In this document: piece by piece, positions 32,836-44,160 of the stretch
Numbering within the stretch: the stretch's first letter is position 1
Layout of the letters: every line of letters begins with the position of its first letter
DNA from: Dendrolimus kikuchii
Taxonomy: Eukaryota > Arthropoda > Insecta > Lepidoptera > Lasiocampidae
DNA: 64,000 nt
Direction of reading: 5' to 3'
Assembly: GCA_019925095.2 (NCBI GenBank)
Contig: CM034395.1
Span: 878,001-942,000 of the forward strand
Translations under genes and position numbers: made by a program
Notes under the pieces: generated by a model
The model's input: the letters and a program-made list of their open reading frames with translations, nothing else
Database searches by the model: none
Told to the model about the DNA's origin: nothing

Positions 32836-32900
32836 CGGTTACCATCGCCTATGGACATTTGCAACACTAAAGGTGCTACAAATGCGCTGCTGCTCTCTTA
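32836..32900 (-). mobile_element. SINE-G fragment
   Basis: 65 bp from CGGTTACCATCGCC to GCTCTCTTA, cut by (TA)n at the right. Confidence 0.8.
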
Positions 32901-32921
32901 TATATATATATATATATATAT

Positions 32922-33268
32922 ACATACATACATACATAACTTCACGCCAGTTCCCTTGCGGGGTAGGCACGAACAACAGAGTGCCATTTAGGCTTATTCT
33001 TACACACCTCACTTGCCTCTTTGACATTCATAACTCTTGTCATGCAAGCTCGTCTGTTCTTAAGGCTCCTGACATCACCTTCTGCTAGTACACGATCAAT
33101 TTGATCATGGAAGGTGTGTCGTGGCCTTCCACGACTTCTGCATCCATCCACTTTTGCATTGTATATCTGTTTAGTCATTCTTTCATCATGCATTCTTTCC
33201 ACATGCCCGAACCACCGGAGCATTCCTTTCCTTACCTTCACCCCGACACTCTCTTTCAGACCAACTCT

Positions 33269-33272
<4 letters not shown>
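32922..33272 (-). mobile_element. RTE-W LINE 3' fragment between two (TA)n tracts
   Basis: The minus strand encodes ESVGVKVRKGMLRWFGHVER to YPARELA, intact over 99 codons. (TA)n lies on both sides (32901-32921 and 33273-33342), so the target was probably a (TA)n array. Confidence 0.9.

Positions 33273-33342
<70 letters not shown>
33273..33342. repeat. (TA)n microsatellite
   Basis: About 35 perfect TA units; the frames rich in Y and I here are artefacts. Confidence 0.97.
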
Positions 33343-33345
<3 letters not shown>

Positions 33346-34033
33346 TTAGTAGGCAAAGAGTTATAAATGAGAGGAGCTATGTAAACTTATCGATAAACTG
33401 ATATCAATTAAACGCAATCATCGATATGTCGCATATCGATACGATTACCCAATCGATCGAGTTAACACGTTGCATGCGGTATGTAGCCACGTGACACGCC
33501 CCACATCCCGATTCAATTGTTTCGATTCAATTAGTTGCGAAGCGAAGCCTTCCAACGCTTGACGGGTTGATGTTGAATATGGAGACGTTGGCTTGATGTG
33601 GGCCGTCGCCCGTGTGCCAGAAACTACTCATCACACAAACAGAAGTCCCGCAGTGAACTCTGAGTTCATTCGGCTTATGAACCCGTAGGTATATAAATAC
33701 AGGGTAATTATTATGCTATTTAAGCGAACTACGTGTTACTTTGCAAACAAAGAAACTAGTGATGTGAAGTCACATAATAGGAGCCTGCTTCTACTATTAG
33801 TATTTCGTCATAATCGTCTATCGTCCCAATCGTAGGTTTGCCTGATTACGGTATTCTGTTAACTATAATGGCGTGCCAGTGGCTCACGACACGCCACTGT
33901 ATCTTTATAAATCTTTGTGAGCGAAAATTCGTGAAATCCCCCTAAATGCGGAAATGTTATTGACGTAAAGTGTAATATAAATGTAATATCTTGCTATAAA
34001 ATATAAAGTAATTTTTGAGCACGGTAAAAATAT
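33343..34033. other. Unassigned
   Basis: No gene supported. 33420-33700 is GC-richer, with repeated ATCGAT words. Nothing identified. Confidence 0.4.
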
Positions 34034-34447
34034 TGTTACGAGTTGCAGGACTCGAATTTAAATGCCGTTGGAATTATTATAGAGTTTATTAGAACTATAC
34101 AAACACGTATAACACAGGTACAAATATAACTGTACACAAGCAGTCCAAACGTAATGCATGATTCGATCACATGCACAAAGTCCGTCTATCGCTAGACTGC
34201 CTCATCCCTCCATTGGGGCATTGCTTTATACTGTACAAATACAATATGTCTGCTCAACCGCGTGGACTTCATTTTCTAGAATCACACCTGGCTACCATAA
34301 AATATTACAATACACAATGGACTGTTTTTCTAATCATAAGTTTTAAACACAAAGTAAACAAAAGAAGTCCAAGTTCCGCAAAGGTAATAAAACGTCTACA
34401 GGTATGCAGGTGTGAATTTGTCTTTTGTCGGCGCTTAGGTCTTAACA
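34034..34447 (-). mobile_element. Solo LTR (LTR-1), minus orientation
   Basis: Plus strand TGTTACGAGTTGCAG at the left and CTTAACA at the right, with ATAT at 34030-34033 and 34448-34451. Reverse of the other LTR-1 copies, with TTTATT near the left as the polyadenylation signal. Confidence 0.88.
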
Positions 34448-34817
34448 ATATTATAAACTTCATAACGCTCCTATTACTCTATATTTATCTCATTCTCTCG
34501 TAGGCTACTTTTCTAAAGTTTTACTTCTATTGTTTTTGATAAAATTGCTTATTCCACTCCTGGGAAGCGACATTTATCGGAATAAACCCATCCTAAGTGT
34601 TCATACGGGATACATAGGAGTCGAGTTTCATGTAAATTCATTCAGTAGTTCACATGTCATTGTGATTTTAAAAATCATACTGCTGGTCTGAATTAGCCGT
34701 CCTAATATTTCTTTTTTTTTTAAATTCACGGTACAAACTCGACAGCCCTGACTGATTTATTGTGTTATGGATAAATGATGGGAAAAAAATCACAACATAC
34801 AGGCTACATCCGTGTTT
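34448..34817. other. No recognisable feature
   Basis: AT-rich; poly(T) at 34710. Confidence 0.4.
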
Positions 34818-35117
34818 TTATCCGTGCAGGAACGGAGCTAGAATACAATTTCGTGCGTTGGGGCGGCCTGTCGTAAGAGGCGAGTTAACAACCCACAGCC
34901 AGGAGGTAGGGCTTGCCTGACTGGATGGCTACCACCCCTGGTTTAAAGTATGTCGCCATAACAACCTTGAGTTGTGTTCCGGCATTAGTGACCAGGTTCC
35001 AGTCTCCCTTAAGAGAGCAGTAGCGCATTTTTTTTTGCAAATGTCTATAGACGTTGGTAACCGCTTTCTATCAAGTGGGCCGTCTGCCTGTCTGCTGATC
35101 TACTGCAATAAAAAAAT
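34818..35117 (+). mobile_element. SINE-G, variant subfamily
   Basis: CGTTGGGGCGGCC type; ends GATCTACTGCAATAAAAAA. The segment TTGTAGCACCTTTGGTG is replaced by a T run. Confidence 0.87.
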
Positions 35118-35291
35118 AATATACATGCACACAATATGCTTTATGAGGTTCTGGATGAACTGTTTGTTTACTTGGCTACAATGTAGCCTAACACAAAACA
35201 AGTCATACGTGTTAGAAACTTTTCCTATTAGACTAATGGATTGATGTGGGCTTGTAAGAGCAAGCTGAGCTTGTTGTTGCTATTACAAAAA

Positions 35292-36190
35292 CTAATTATT
35301 TTAAGATAACATGTGCTAATCACAAGACGGTTATGATAATTACTATAACATAAATTATAAACTAAACCTAAACATTAATTATTAATAGTATTAACGTATT
35401 ATGTCTACAAATTCTTTTCTATTGACATTTTATAAGATCGTCGGGGCTATGGAAGTACGTCGGGGCTATGGAAGTACGTCGGGGCTATGGAAGTACGTCA
35501 GGGTTATAGAATTACGCCGGGGCTATGAAAGTGGGTTGCAGAGAAGAAAGTGCGTTGGAGCAATGGAAATACGTTAGGGCTATGGAAGTTTATCGGGGCT
35601 ATGGAAGTAAGTCGGGGCTTTGGAAGTGTATCGGGGCTATGGAAGTGTATTTGGGTTAGAGAAATGTATTGGAGCTACGAAAGCGGGTCGACGAATTAGT
35701 TTAAGATAACATGTGTTTATTCACAAGATGATTATGATAATTACTATAACATAAATTATAATCTAAACCTAAACATTAATGTATTAATATTATTTACGTA
35801 TTATGTCTATAAATCCTTTTCTATTGACTTTTTAATAAGATCGTTGGGGCTATGAAAGCACGTCGGGGCTATGGAAGTACGTCGGGGCTATGGATTCACG
35901 TCGGGGTTATGGAAGTACGTCGAGGCTATGGAAGTACTTCGGGGCTATAGAAGTGCGTCGGGGCTATGAAAGCACGTTGGGGCTATAGAAGTACGTCGGG
36001 GCTATGGAATTACGTCGGGGCTATAGAAGTACGTCGGGGCTATGGAAGTACTTCAGGGCTATAAAAGTGGGGCTATGAATATGTGTATAATTTGGAAATA
36101 CGTTAGGCCTATGAATAGTGCTTCGGGACTATCGAAGTGTATCGGGACTATGGAAGTACGTCTGAGCTATGAAAGTGAGTCGATGGCAGC
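35292..36190. repeat. 19-20-bp minisatellite with duplicated flank
   Basis: Degenerate copies of GTCGGGGCTATGGAAGTAC fill 35440-35690 and 35844-36190. The ~150-bp non-repetitive flank at 35292-35440 (TTAAGATAACATGTG ...) recurs at 35700-35843 directly before the second array, so the unit flank+array was duplicated (about 400-bp period). Confidence 0.92.
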
Positions 36191-36478
36191 CGCATTCGAT
36201 GGTACTGCATGTGGTAGGTATGTGTAAATTATAAGCAGTAGAGTGCAAAGAGCGTCATGTATGAAAGTAGGGGGGATGCCGTAGGGGGGATGCCGCTCAT
36301 GAAGAGGCTAAGAACAGAGTTACATAACTTGGCGTATTTCAAGTCTTGTGTCGCTCCGAAACTGGAAATAACGTAGAACTGTACAAAGTGTCTGACTAAT
36401 ATTCTGTTTTAATAAGTCAATAAAAGTTGCTTTGTCTGAAACTGTGGTTTCTTTGCAATACACGTATACACTCTCCAG
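36191..36478. other. No recognisable feature
   Basis: Includes a short direct repeat GTAGGGGGGATGCCG at 36268-36296. Confidence 0.5.
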
Positions 36479-36616
36479 GGGGTTCCAGTCTCCTTTAAGA
36501 GAGCAGCAGCGCATTTGTAGCACCTTTGGTATTGCAATTGTCCATAGGCGATGGTAACCACTTTCCATCAAGTGGGCCGTCTGCCTGTCTGCTGATATCC
36601 TGCAATAAAAAAAAAA
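36479..36616 (+). mobile_element. SINE-G 3' fragment
   Basis: Begins at GGTTCCAGTCTCC and runs to TGCAATAAAAAAAAAA. Confidence 0.85.
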
Positions 36617-36897
36617 CTTCGCGTAATAAAAGGAATTTCACAGTTCACTGCTGCTTCTAACATTTGGACTCTCTAAAATCGCCTTTATAGAACACATAGT
36701 TTCGTAGCAGCTACGCCGTAGTCACGCAGTGCGGGATTGGCTACGTCGTAGCGTGATTTATGCAAAGCTTTCGAGATGACTTGGCTCTAATATATTACCG
36801 CTTTTAGCTACTCATAGTAATTTTAAAGAGCTAACCTTCAAAAGAAAATTCTTCACAGAAATATTTTTTAGCCTAATGAAATAGTAATAATACATTT
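36617..36897. other. Unassigned
   Basis: TCGTAGCAGCTACGCCGTAG and GGCTACGTCGTAGCG (36702-36753) form a loose inverted motif. Otherwise nothing. Confidence 0.35.
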
Positions 36898-37343
36898 GAC
36901 ATTTTACTCATAAAAACATCTTATAATCGGTGCTTAGTAATTTTCAAAAAAATATAGTAATTAATAATAATAGCTTTAGAAATAAGTTATTTTATACTTT
37001 TTAGTTTTTGAAGTCGGTTTTTTTAAACGATTTTTTTTTATTTTATTTCTTACTTTTTAGTGTCTAGCTATGTATGGGTAGACCTACGAAAGGTGCCGCG
37101 CTCCTTAAACAATATAGGTCCCCAGAAAACGGGAACAAGAAAATGTTCGTAAAATGAAAACTACTGGGCCAAACTATGTTAAGTTTTTAGGGGACCAAAT
37201 GGCAGCTATTCCGCGTCGAACAAAAGAAGAATCACGTAAATCGGATCATAAATCTCGGAGTAATCAGTGAACATCCATAAAAAAAAACAAAAAAGAGATC
37301 CCGACGAATTGAGAACCTCCTTCTTTTTTTGAAGTCGGTTAAT
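36898..37343 (+). mobile_element. Non-coding TIR element (AACCGACTTCAA family)
   Basis: Shares GTATGGGTAGACCTACGAAA, AAATCTCGGAGTAATC and the right end TTTTTTTGAAGTCGGTTAA with 20168-20608. An internal GAAGTCGGTTTTTTT lies at 37010. Confidence 0.65.
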
Positions 37344-37582
37344 AAATAGGAAATATGGACCACCAAAAGATCTAAGTGGAGACACCTAATAAAACAAAAT
37401 ATTTGGATATTTGAAGAACGAATAAAGGAATTTGATGGCATACTTCAGAAAATGGCCCGTTGTCCTATTATTATGACCTACAATTATTGTTGTGTGTTTA
37501 TGTAAATTTATGTAAGTAAACATAAATAGTACAAAACTTATAGGAATTCAAAATTGACAGCAATTTAAATTATAATTCATAT
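37344..37582. other. Possible protein-like remnant, unidentified
   Basis: One frame at about 37353-37505 reads WTTKRSKWRHLIKQNIWIFE and continues to a stop with no recognisable motif. Probably an old transposon piece. Confidence 0.2.
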
Positions 37583-38034
37583 TGTTACGACCTAGACGCC
37601 GACAAAAGTGGAATCACACCTGCATACCGTAAAAACACACTATTACCTTTCTGAATTTGGACTTCTTTTGTTTACTTTGTGTTTAAAAATTGTGATTAGA
37701 AAACGGCCAATTGTGTATTGTAAACTTTTATGGCAGTCATTAGTCAGGTGTGTCGAACTGATTGTAAGAAACTCGGTTCACGCAATCGAGCAGACATATT
37801 GTACCGGTGCAGTATAAAGCAATGGCCCAATGGAGAGATCGGCAGTCGAGCGATAACCAGCCCAAGACTTGAGTACATTCGGTAATATATTTAGTGACGG
37901 ATTGAATCGTGCATTGCGTTGGCACTGGTTGTGTTCAGTTATATTTGTACCTGCGTTACACGTGTTTGTATAGTTCTAATAAATTCTATAGTAATTTTAA
38001 CGGCATTTTAATTCGAGTCCTGCAACTCGTAACA
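37583..38034 (+). mobile_element. Solo LTR (LTR-1), best preserved
   Basis: TGTTACGACCTAGACGCCG to CTGCAACTCGTAACA, 452 bp. TATA in GCAGTATAAAGC (about 37808) and AATAAA at about 37979. ATAT at 37579-37582 and 38035-38038. Confidence 0.92.
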
Positions 38035-38157
38035 ATATCAATGAACTATGCAATGAGGCATCATGACTTTCCTATGCCCTATACAATTTACGTAAAGTAG
38101 TTGATCAAAAAGCAGTAATAACGGCGTATGAAGTGTATGTTTTATCCTTTTTTTAAA

Positions 38158-38468
38158 TTTTTTATTGCAGGAGTTCAGCAGACAGGCAGACGGCCCACTT
38201 GATTGAAAGCGGTTACCATCGCCTATGGACATTTGCAACACCAAAGTTGCTACAAATGCGCTGCTGCTCTCTTAGAGGGGACTGGAACCTAGTCACTAAT
38301 GCCGGAACACAACTCAAGGTTGTTATGGCGACATACTTTAGACGAGGGGTGGGAGCCATCCAGGCGGGCAAATGCCCTACCACCTGGCTGTGGATTGTTT
38401 CGTCGCCTCTTACGACAGGCCGCCCGGCCGCAGGAAATTGTATTCTTTCTCCGTTCCTGCACGAATAA
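38158..38468 (-). mobile_element. SINE-G, full length
   Basis: TTTTTTATTGCAGGAG to TGCACGAAT; majority subfamily. Confidence 0.9.
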
Positions 38469-38826
38469 AAGTAAGTCCTTACTAAGATACAGCCTTACTT
38501 CCTGTGTACCTAGAAAATAGTAAAATATAGTATAAAAACTAAGAGAACTAGATTAAAAGAACTAATACTTACCAACTAGATAGGTAAAATATATAAATGT
38601 ATATATAATATAACTATAGATATTTACCCGCAATAACATATGTATAAGCAGTAGTAAAATGTAATTTTTTGAGAAAGCATAAATAAATAGATAAAAATAA
38701 ATGTAATGATAACTCTGCCCTAACCAATGGTAGCGAAACCTGCATAATTATATAAAAAAAGCCTTAATTCCTGGGACAATAGTGCTAGTTCAGGAGTGCA
38801 GCTAGTTCAGGAGTGCAGCTAGTGCT
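38469..38826. other. AT-rich, with a 16-bp tandem duplication
   Basis: GTGCAGCTAGTTCAGG is tandemly repeated at about 38785-38822, just before the SINE. No gene. Confidence 0.5.
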
Positions 38827-39140
38827 TCATCCGTGCAGGAACGGAGAAAGAATACAAATTCCTGCGGCCGGGCGGCTTGTCGTAAGAGGCGACAAAACAA
38901 CCCTACAGCCAGGTGGTAGGGCATTTGCCCGACTGGATGGCTACCACCCCTGGTCTAGAGTAAGCCGCCATAACAACCTTGAATTGTGTTCCGGCAATAG
39001 TGACCAGGTTCCAATCTCCCTTAAGAGAGCAGCAGCGCATTTGTAGCAACTTTGCTGTTACAAATGTCGATAAGCGATGGTAACCGCTTTCCATCAAGTG
39101 GGCCGTCTGCCTGTCAGCTGATCTCCTGCAATAAAAAAAA
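38827..39140 (+). mobile_element. SINE-G, full length
   Basis: ATCCGTGCAGG to GATCTCCTGCAATAAAAAAA. GCGGCTTGTCG variant. Confidence 0.9.
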
Positions 39141-39165
39141 AGCATAGCCCCACAGTGTTGCACAC

Positions 39166-39230
39166 ATCCGTAGATAACAGTAACCACTTTCTATCAAGTG
39201 GGTCGTCTGTCTCTTAGGCAATTAAAAAAG
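39166..39230 (+). mobile_element. Diverged SINE-G 3' fragment
   Basis: TAACCACTTTCTATCAAGTG and GTCGTCTGTCTCTTAGGCAA, then A-rich. Confidence 0.6.
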
Positions 39231-39498
39231 TACCTAGTTAGCATTTTAAGTACACTTAAAATGGCGCAAGCTGGATAAAATATTGTATCACTATGACAAG
39301 TTAAAAATTTGCAATTTGGATTTTTATGAGAAGGCTTCTAGACACAACGGGACGTTTAAAAAAGATAATAATAACATTCGGAGCAGTTGGCATTCGGTCT
39401 GCCGACAATACGGCGTGCAGTTGTTTTTATGTTTGGTCTAAATTATAGGCGAGAAGCGAGATACAGTTTATAAAAACCTATGTATTCACAGAAATGTT

Positions 39499-39818
39499 AT
39501 CCCTGCAGGAACGGAGAAAGAATACAATTCCTTGCGGCCGGGCGGCCTGTCGTAAGAGGCGACTTAATAACCCACAGCTGTGGTAGGGCATTTGCCCGAC
39601 TGAATGGATACTACCCCTGGTCTAGAGCATGCCGCCATAACAACCTTGAGTTGTGTTCCGGCATTAGCGACCAGGTTCCAGTTTCCCTTAAGAGAGCAGT
39701 AGCGCATTTGTAGCATCTTTGATGTTGCAAATGTCCATAGGCGATGGTAACCGCTTTCTATCAAGTGGGCCGTCTGTCTGTCTGCTGATCTCCTGCAATA
39801 AAAAAATAATAAAAAAAT
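39499..39818 (+). mobile_element. SINE-G, full length
   Basis: ATCCCTGCAGG to GATCTCCTGCAATAAAAAAA. A few bases are lost around CACAGC(CAGG)TGTGG. Confidence 0.9.
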
Positions 39819-39834
39819 GATATATTATATATTA

Positions 39835-40169
39835 CTAGCGGTCTCGGCAGACGTTGTCTTGAACTGAAAAAATAAAAATCTAGGACCGATTCTAGTGCCT
39901 CCTACCGGTTTTAATTGTGAATTTAAATCATCCGGGAACCCACCCACTCAAAAACACACAAAACAAAATGATCAAAATCGGTCCAGGAGATTAGGAGGAT
40001 CGTAGAACCCGGTTCCTGCACCAGTTACCGGTTCCAATTATAAATTTAAATTATTCAGAGACACACTCAAACACATACAAAAAAAATCATCAAAATCGAT
40101 AAAGTCGTTCTCAATTGATGCGCGTATATACATTTTTTACTATTCATTTTTATTTATATAATAAATAGA
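39835..40169 (-). mobile_element. Helitron B
   Basis: The minus strand runs from TCTATTTATTATATAAATAA (40169) to CAACGTCTGCCGAGACCGCTAG (last four bases at 39835-39838). Its first base directly follows the CTAG end of the next Helitron. Confidence 0.72.
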
Positions 40170-40405
40170 CTAGCTGTGCTCGCGACGTCGTCCACGTGGA
40201 ATTTGTTTTCAAAACCCCCCGGTTTTAAAACATTCTTCGTTGGTGCTCCACTTCTATTGGTCTTAGCGTAATGACATATAGCCTATAACCTTTTTCGATA
40301 AATGGGCTATCTAACACTGAAAGAAATTTTTAAATCAAAGCAGTAGTTCCTGACATTACCGCGTTCAAACAAATAAAGTCTTCAGCTTTATATATTAGAA
40401 TAAGA
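40170..40405 (-). mobile_element. Helitron A, short form
   Basis: TCTTATTCTAATATATAAAG (40405) to GCGAGCACAGCTAG (40170). It is a deletion derivative of the 696-bp form. Confidence 0.85.
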
Positions 40406-40771
40406 TTTTTCCTTATATTTTTGTAATCAATTAAAGAACACTATTCAATTATGTTTTAAACAACTTAAGGGCCTGCCAAAATGTAGTTTGCTGTCTCGCT
40501 CGCACATTAATACATTTTAGGAAATATAACTTGATAGCATTTACTTACGAAAAATTAGTATTACACAAATCTCAACAATAAACTTAGTTAGCGTCTCTTT
40601 TTGCCGGCTGTTCTTCAGGAGATACTGTAGGTGCTCTTATACGGTTGCTTTTTTGTTATAAAGAAAAAGTTATTCTACTACGATATTAATACTACTAATT
40701 ACTAATACTGTTGTATTTATCCTAAATAAAATATGTCTTTCTTTCTTTCTTTTTCTTTCTTTTATATTGTT
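40406..40771. other. No recognisable feature; (TTTC)n at 40737-40765
   Basis: AT-rich with a TTTC microsatellite. Confidence 0.5.
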
Positions 40772-40967
40772 TTTATATTACATGAGTTCATTAGATAGGC
40801 AGACGGCCCACCTGATGGAAAGCGGTTAGTATCGACTATGTACAATTGTAAAACTAAAGGTGCTACCAATGTGCTACCGCTCTCTAAAGGAAGATAGGAA
40901 CCTGGTCGCTAATGCTAGAACACAACTCAAGGTTGTTATGTCGGCATACTCTAGATTAAGGATTTGT

Positions 40968-41466
40968 TGGTATAGACATATAATGAGGAGGGATGAAAGT
41001 CACTTGAGACAAAAAGAATGTTAAACTACAAGATGGATGGATACAAATGTAAAAGTAGACCAAAAAAGGTACATACATACATGCATAGCTTCACGTCATT
41101 TCCCTTGCGGGGTAGGCACGAATAACAGAGCGCCATTCAGGCTTGTTCTTACACACCTCACTCGCTTCTTTGACATTCATAGTTCTTGTCATGCATGCTC
41201 GTCTGTTTTTAAGGCTCCTGACATCACCTTCTGCTAGTATACGATCAATTTGATCATGGAAGGTGTGTCGTGGCCTTCCACGACTTCTGCGTCCATCCAC
41301 TTTTGCATTGTGTATCTGTTTTGTCAAAAGATCCAAAAAAAGATGGATGAATTATAATGATTTGTGGTGTGACAGAAGATGTATGTCAGAATAGAGGAGT
41401 GTGAAAGGAAAAGACATATTGTGCCGAACCTAATTAATTAGGACATGGTGAAAGAAAAGAGACTCC
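40968..41466 (+). mobile_element. RTE-type LINE fragment (different subfamily) inside SINE-G
   Basis: Frames read WYRHIMRRDESHL, then KMDGYKCKSRPKK, and after the nested RTE-W copy KKRWMNYNDL, interrupted by shifts. The pattern FGH.MRR/VDG..GRGRPKKRW is the RTE C-terminal signature. Confidence 0.6.
41069..41326 (-). mobile_element. RTE-W LINE 3' fragment, innermost insertion
   Basis: The minus strand ends SVIRAYPAREMT, with a (CATA)n tail at the left. Flanks AGACCAAAAAAG and AGATCCAAAAAAAG may be a diverged target duplication. Confidence 0.85.
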
Positions 41467-41596
41467 AGACTAAAGATCGTAGCCATCCAGACGGGCAAGT
41501 ACCCTTCCTGGCTTGGGTTGTTTCGTCGCCTCTCACAACAGGCCACTCAACGCAGGTAAGGTACCACTCTTTCTCCGATCCTACGCGGATATTTCT

Positions 41597-41955
41597 AAAT
41601 AATAATAATAATAATAATATAAACTTTAATTCAGACCGGGGTCCATATTTCGTTAGTGTGTAAAAAAAAAAAAAAATATTTATTTATTTACACCTTTTAT
41701 CCTTCTTATATACATTTGTCTAGTAATTTAAAATTATCTCGTTTTATACGGGTTTTACGCTATTTGTATTTATTATCAATATTGTAGAAAATAAAATGTG
41801 TCTATATATCTATCGGAGTGCTTTCGGTAGCCAAATTCTAATAATTTTTAAAATATTAATTATGTGTTAAAATTAAAGCTAAACATACTTAAAAATAAAA
41901 CCTTATTATTAAACCAAATTATTATAATACAATTAAGTTTAAGTCTTGTACCTTG
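41597..41955. other. AT-rich; (AAT)n at 41597-41622
   Basis: No gene; A-run at 41662-41675. Confidence 0.5.
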
Positions 41956-42267
41956 TTTCTTTTATTGTAGGAGTTCAGCAGACAGGCAGACGGTCCACTG
42001 GATGGAAAGCGGTTACCATCGCCTATGGACATTTGCAACACCAAAGGTGCTACAAATGCGCTGCTGCTCTCTTAAGTGAGCCTGTAAACTGGTTACTAAT
42101 GCCGGAACACAACTCAAAGTTGTTATGGCGACATACTTTAGGCCAGGGGTAGTAGCCATCCAGTTGGGCAAATGTCCTACCACCTGGCTGTGGGTTGTTT
42201 AGTCGCCTCTTACGACAGGCCGCCCGGCCGCAGGAAATTGTATTCTTTCTCCGTTCCTGCACGGATA
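41956..42267 (-). mobile_element. SINE-G, full length
   Basis: TTTTATTGTAGGAG to TGCACGGAT; short T run. Confidence 0.9.
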
Positions 42268-42641
42268 AAGAACTTTTAACTTGGACCATCACCTTGAATG
42301 GGTAACGCAAAACGAGCGGATGACTCATAAAATATTAATTATAACATGCAAAAAAATAACTATACTGGACGGCATGGAACTGCTGCAACATATTTGAGTG
42401 CAGGCTTCTATTTCAGACTATTTTATGTCTAAAGCACTCAGTTTTATACGAAAATTTGCATGATATGCATTACATTGTCTACTTTGAAACAGAGTTGCAC
42501 TAAAACTATTTAATTTTGAGTTCCTCAAGCCTATTGGCAAAAAATATCGTGATAAATTAGTCAATATAATATTTTTATGGGAAAGGTTGTGCAGACGAAA
42601 AACATTTATACTACAATAAATATGTATATAAATTTGGTATG

Positions 42642-42642
<1 letters not shown>
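42268..42642. other. No recognisable feature
   Basis: AT-rich non-coding. Confidence 0.45.

Positions 42643-42684
<42 letters not shown>
42643..42684. repeat. (TA)n microsatellite
   Basis: About 20 TA units. Confidence 0.95.
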
Positions 42685-42690
<6 letters not shown>

Positions 42691-42739
42691 ATATATAAAA
42701 TCTGTAAATATTGTAAACTATTAAAAATATTTTTAAATC

Positions 42740-43205
42740 ATGTGTGTGTGTGCGTGCATGCGCATGTGTATGTGTGTGTGTGTGTGTGTATGTACGCGTG
42801 TCTATGTGTGTGTGAGAGTGAGTGTATGCGCGTGTGTATGTACATGTGTGTGTATGTGTGTGTGTGTGTGTGTATGTGCGTGCGTGTGTATGTGTGTGTG
42901 AGTGCGTGCGCGTGTTCGCATGTGTGCGTGTATGCGCGTGTGTATGTGTGTGTGCGTGTGCGTGTGTGAGTGTGTGCGTGTGCGCGCGTGTGTATGTCTA
43001 TGTGTATGTGTGAGAGCGTGCGTTCGCTCGCGCATGTATTTATGTGTGTGTGTGTGAGTGCGTGAGTGTGTGCGCGTGCCTTTGTATGTGTGTGTGTGTG
43101 TGTGTGTGTGTAAGAGTGCGTGCGTGTGCTTGTATGTGTGTGTGTGTGTGCGTGCGTGTGTGTGTGTGTGTGTATGAGTGCGTGCGTGTGGGCGCGTGTG
43201 TATGT
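42740..43205. repeat. Compound TG/CG alternating tract
   Basis: About 465 bp of almost unbroken purine-pyrimidine alternation (TG with CG and TA interruptions). The long V/C and H/T frames on the two strands are artefacts of it. This composition is prone to left-handed DNA. Confidence 0.97.
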
Positions 43206-43650
43206 TTTGTGGTCAATTCCCAGTTCTCCAGCTACTTTTCGCGGCTTGTCTGGCATTTTTACCTTTTTTGTAGTAAAATTTTAAAATGTATCGAATTTCT
43301 TCATTCGATTCACTCATTTAAACAATAAGAAAAACAAATGAAAATCACACAGTTTCCTAATTTGAATTTGGAATTGTCTTCTTTAAAATTAAAACCTTTT
43401 AATGATACCAAAACCAGCCAGACACAAATGGTATAGCCAAAGAGATCTTATTACAAGTTCATACATACTATATGCGAAAAGACTTTTTCCCCAACCTATT
43501 ATAATGATAATTACTAATCATAAAATTATAATATGCCTCCTTTCAACATACGTAAAAGCGTGCTGTGCGCACGCATGTAGTGGTTGTTTGTGTGTATGTG
43601 TGTTTGAACGCACATCATATCACACTATTTAGAAAGTAATTTTGGACACT
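43206..43650. other. No recognisable feature
   Basis: AT-rich; short TG tract at about 43588-43608. Confidence 0.45.
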
Positions 43651-44160
43651 TTTTTTTATAGCCTGAAGCAGGCAAACAGGCAGACGGCCCACCTGATGAA
43701 TAGTGGTTACCGTCGCCTATGGACATTTGCAACACCAGAGGTGTCGCCAACGCGTTGCCGACCTCTAGGAAATTTTATAACGCCCTTCTTAAGGAACCCC
43801 ATGTCATAGCGCAAAGGGGGGAAGTTCCCTCCAGATCACTGTTGTACGCGGAATAAATGTTCTAGAGAAACATTGCGTAGTTGAGCGTGGGAGATCAAGG
43901 AAATGGGGGTGAATATCCAGTCGCTGGCGAGCAGTGCGGTTGTAAAAGTGAGGAGTCGGTACCAGATCAAACAGTTCCTCGGAACACTCCCCGTTATACA
44001 GGCGGTAAAATACGCAGAGGGACGCAAACGGACTTTTAGTTCTTAAAGTTGTTACACTAGAAAACGTAATATCTAAAATAATACAATTTTTTCTTGAGAT
44101 AATGCCATTCGCGAACAAAGTTTCCCAGCGGCGTGGCGGGTACGCTTTGCCTTTGGTCTG
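43651..44160 (-). mobile_element. Jockey-like LINE C-terminus and 3' UTR
   Basis: The minus strand encodes PFASLCVFYRLYNGECSEEL, then HFYNRTARQRLDIHP and WRELPPFAL-stop, the C-terminal region of a jockey-type reverse transcriptase protein. About 75 bp of the 3' end (GGACATTTGCAACACC on the plus strand) plus poly(T) match SINE-G. This is the candidate partner LINE of SINE-G. Confidence 0.82.

Larger units (their letters stand above)
40772..41596 (-). mobile_element. Old SINE-G split by nested LINEs
   Basis: The 3' half is at 40772-40967 (AGGCAGACGGCCCACCTGAT ... CATACTCTAGA) and the 5' half at 41467-41596 (GTAGCCATCC ... CCTACGCGGAT). It is clearly more diverged than the other copies. Confidence 0.75.

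Noticed and set aside
35292..36190. CRISPR-like array
   Set aside because: Units are contiguous and degenerate with no unique spacers, and the DNA is from an animal.
42738..43256. Long H/T-rich (minus) and V/C-rich (plus) reading frames
   Set aside because: They are translations of the TG/CG microsatellite in different frames, with no start context or other coding evidence.
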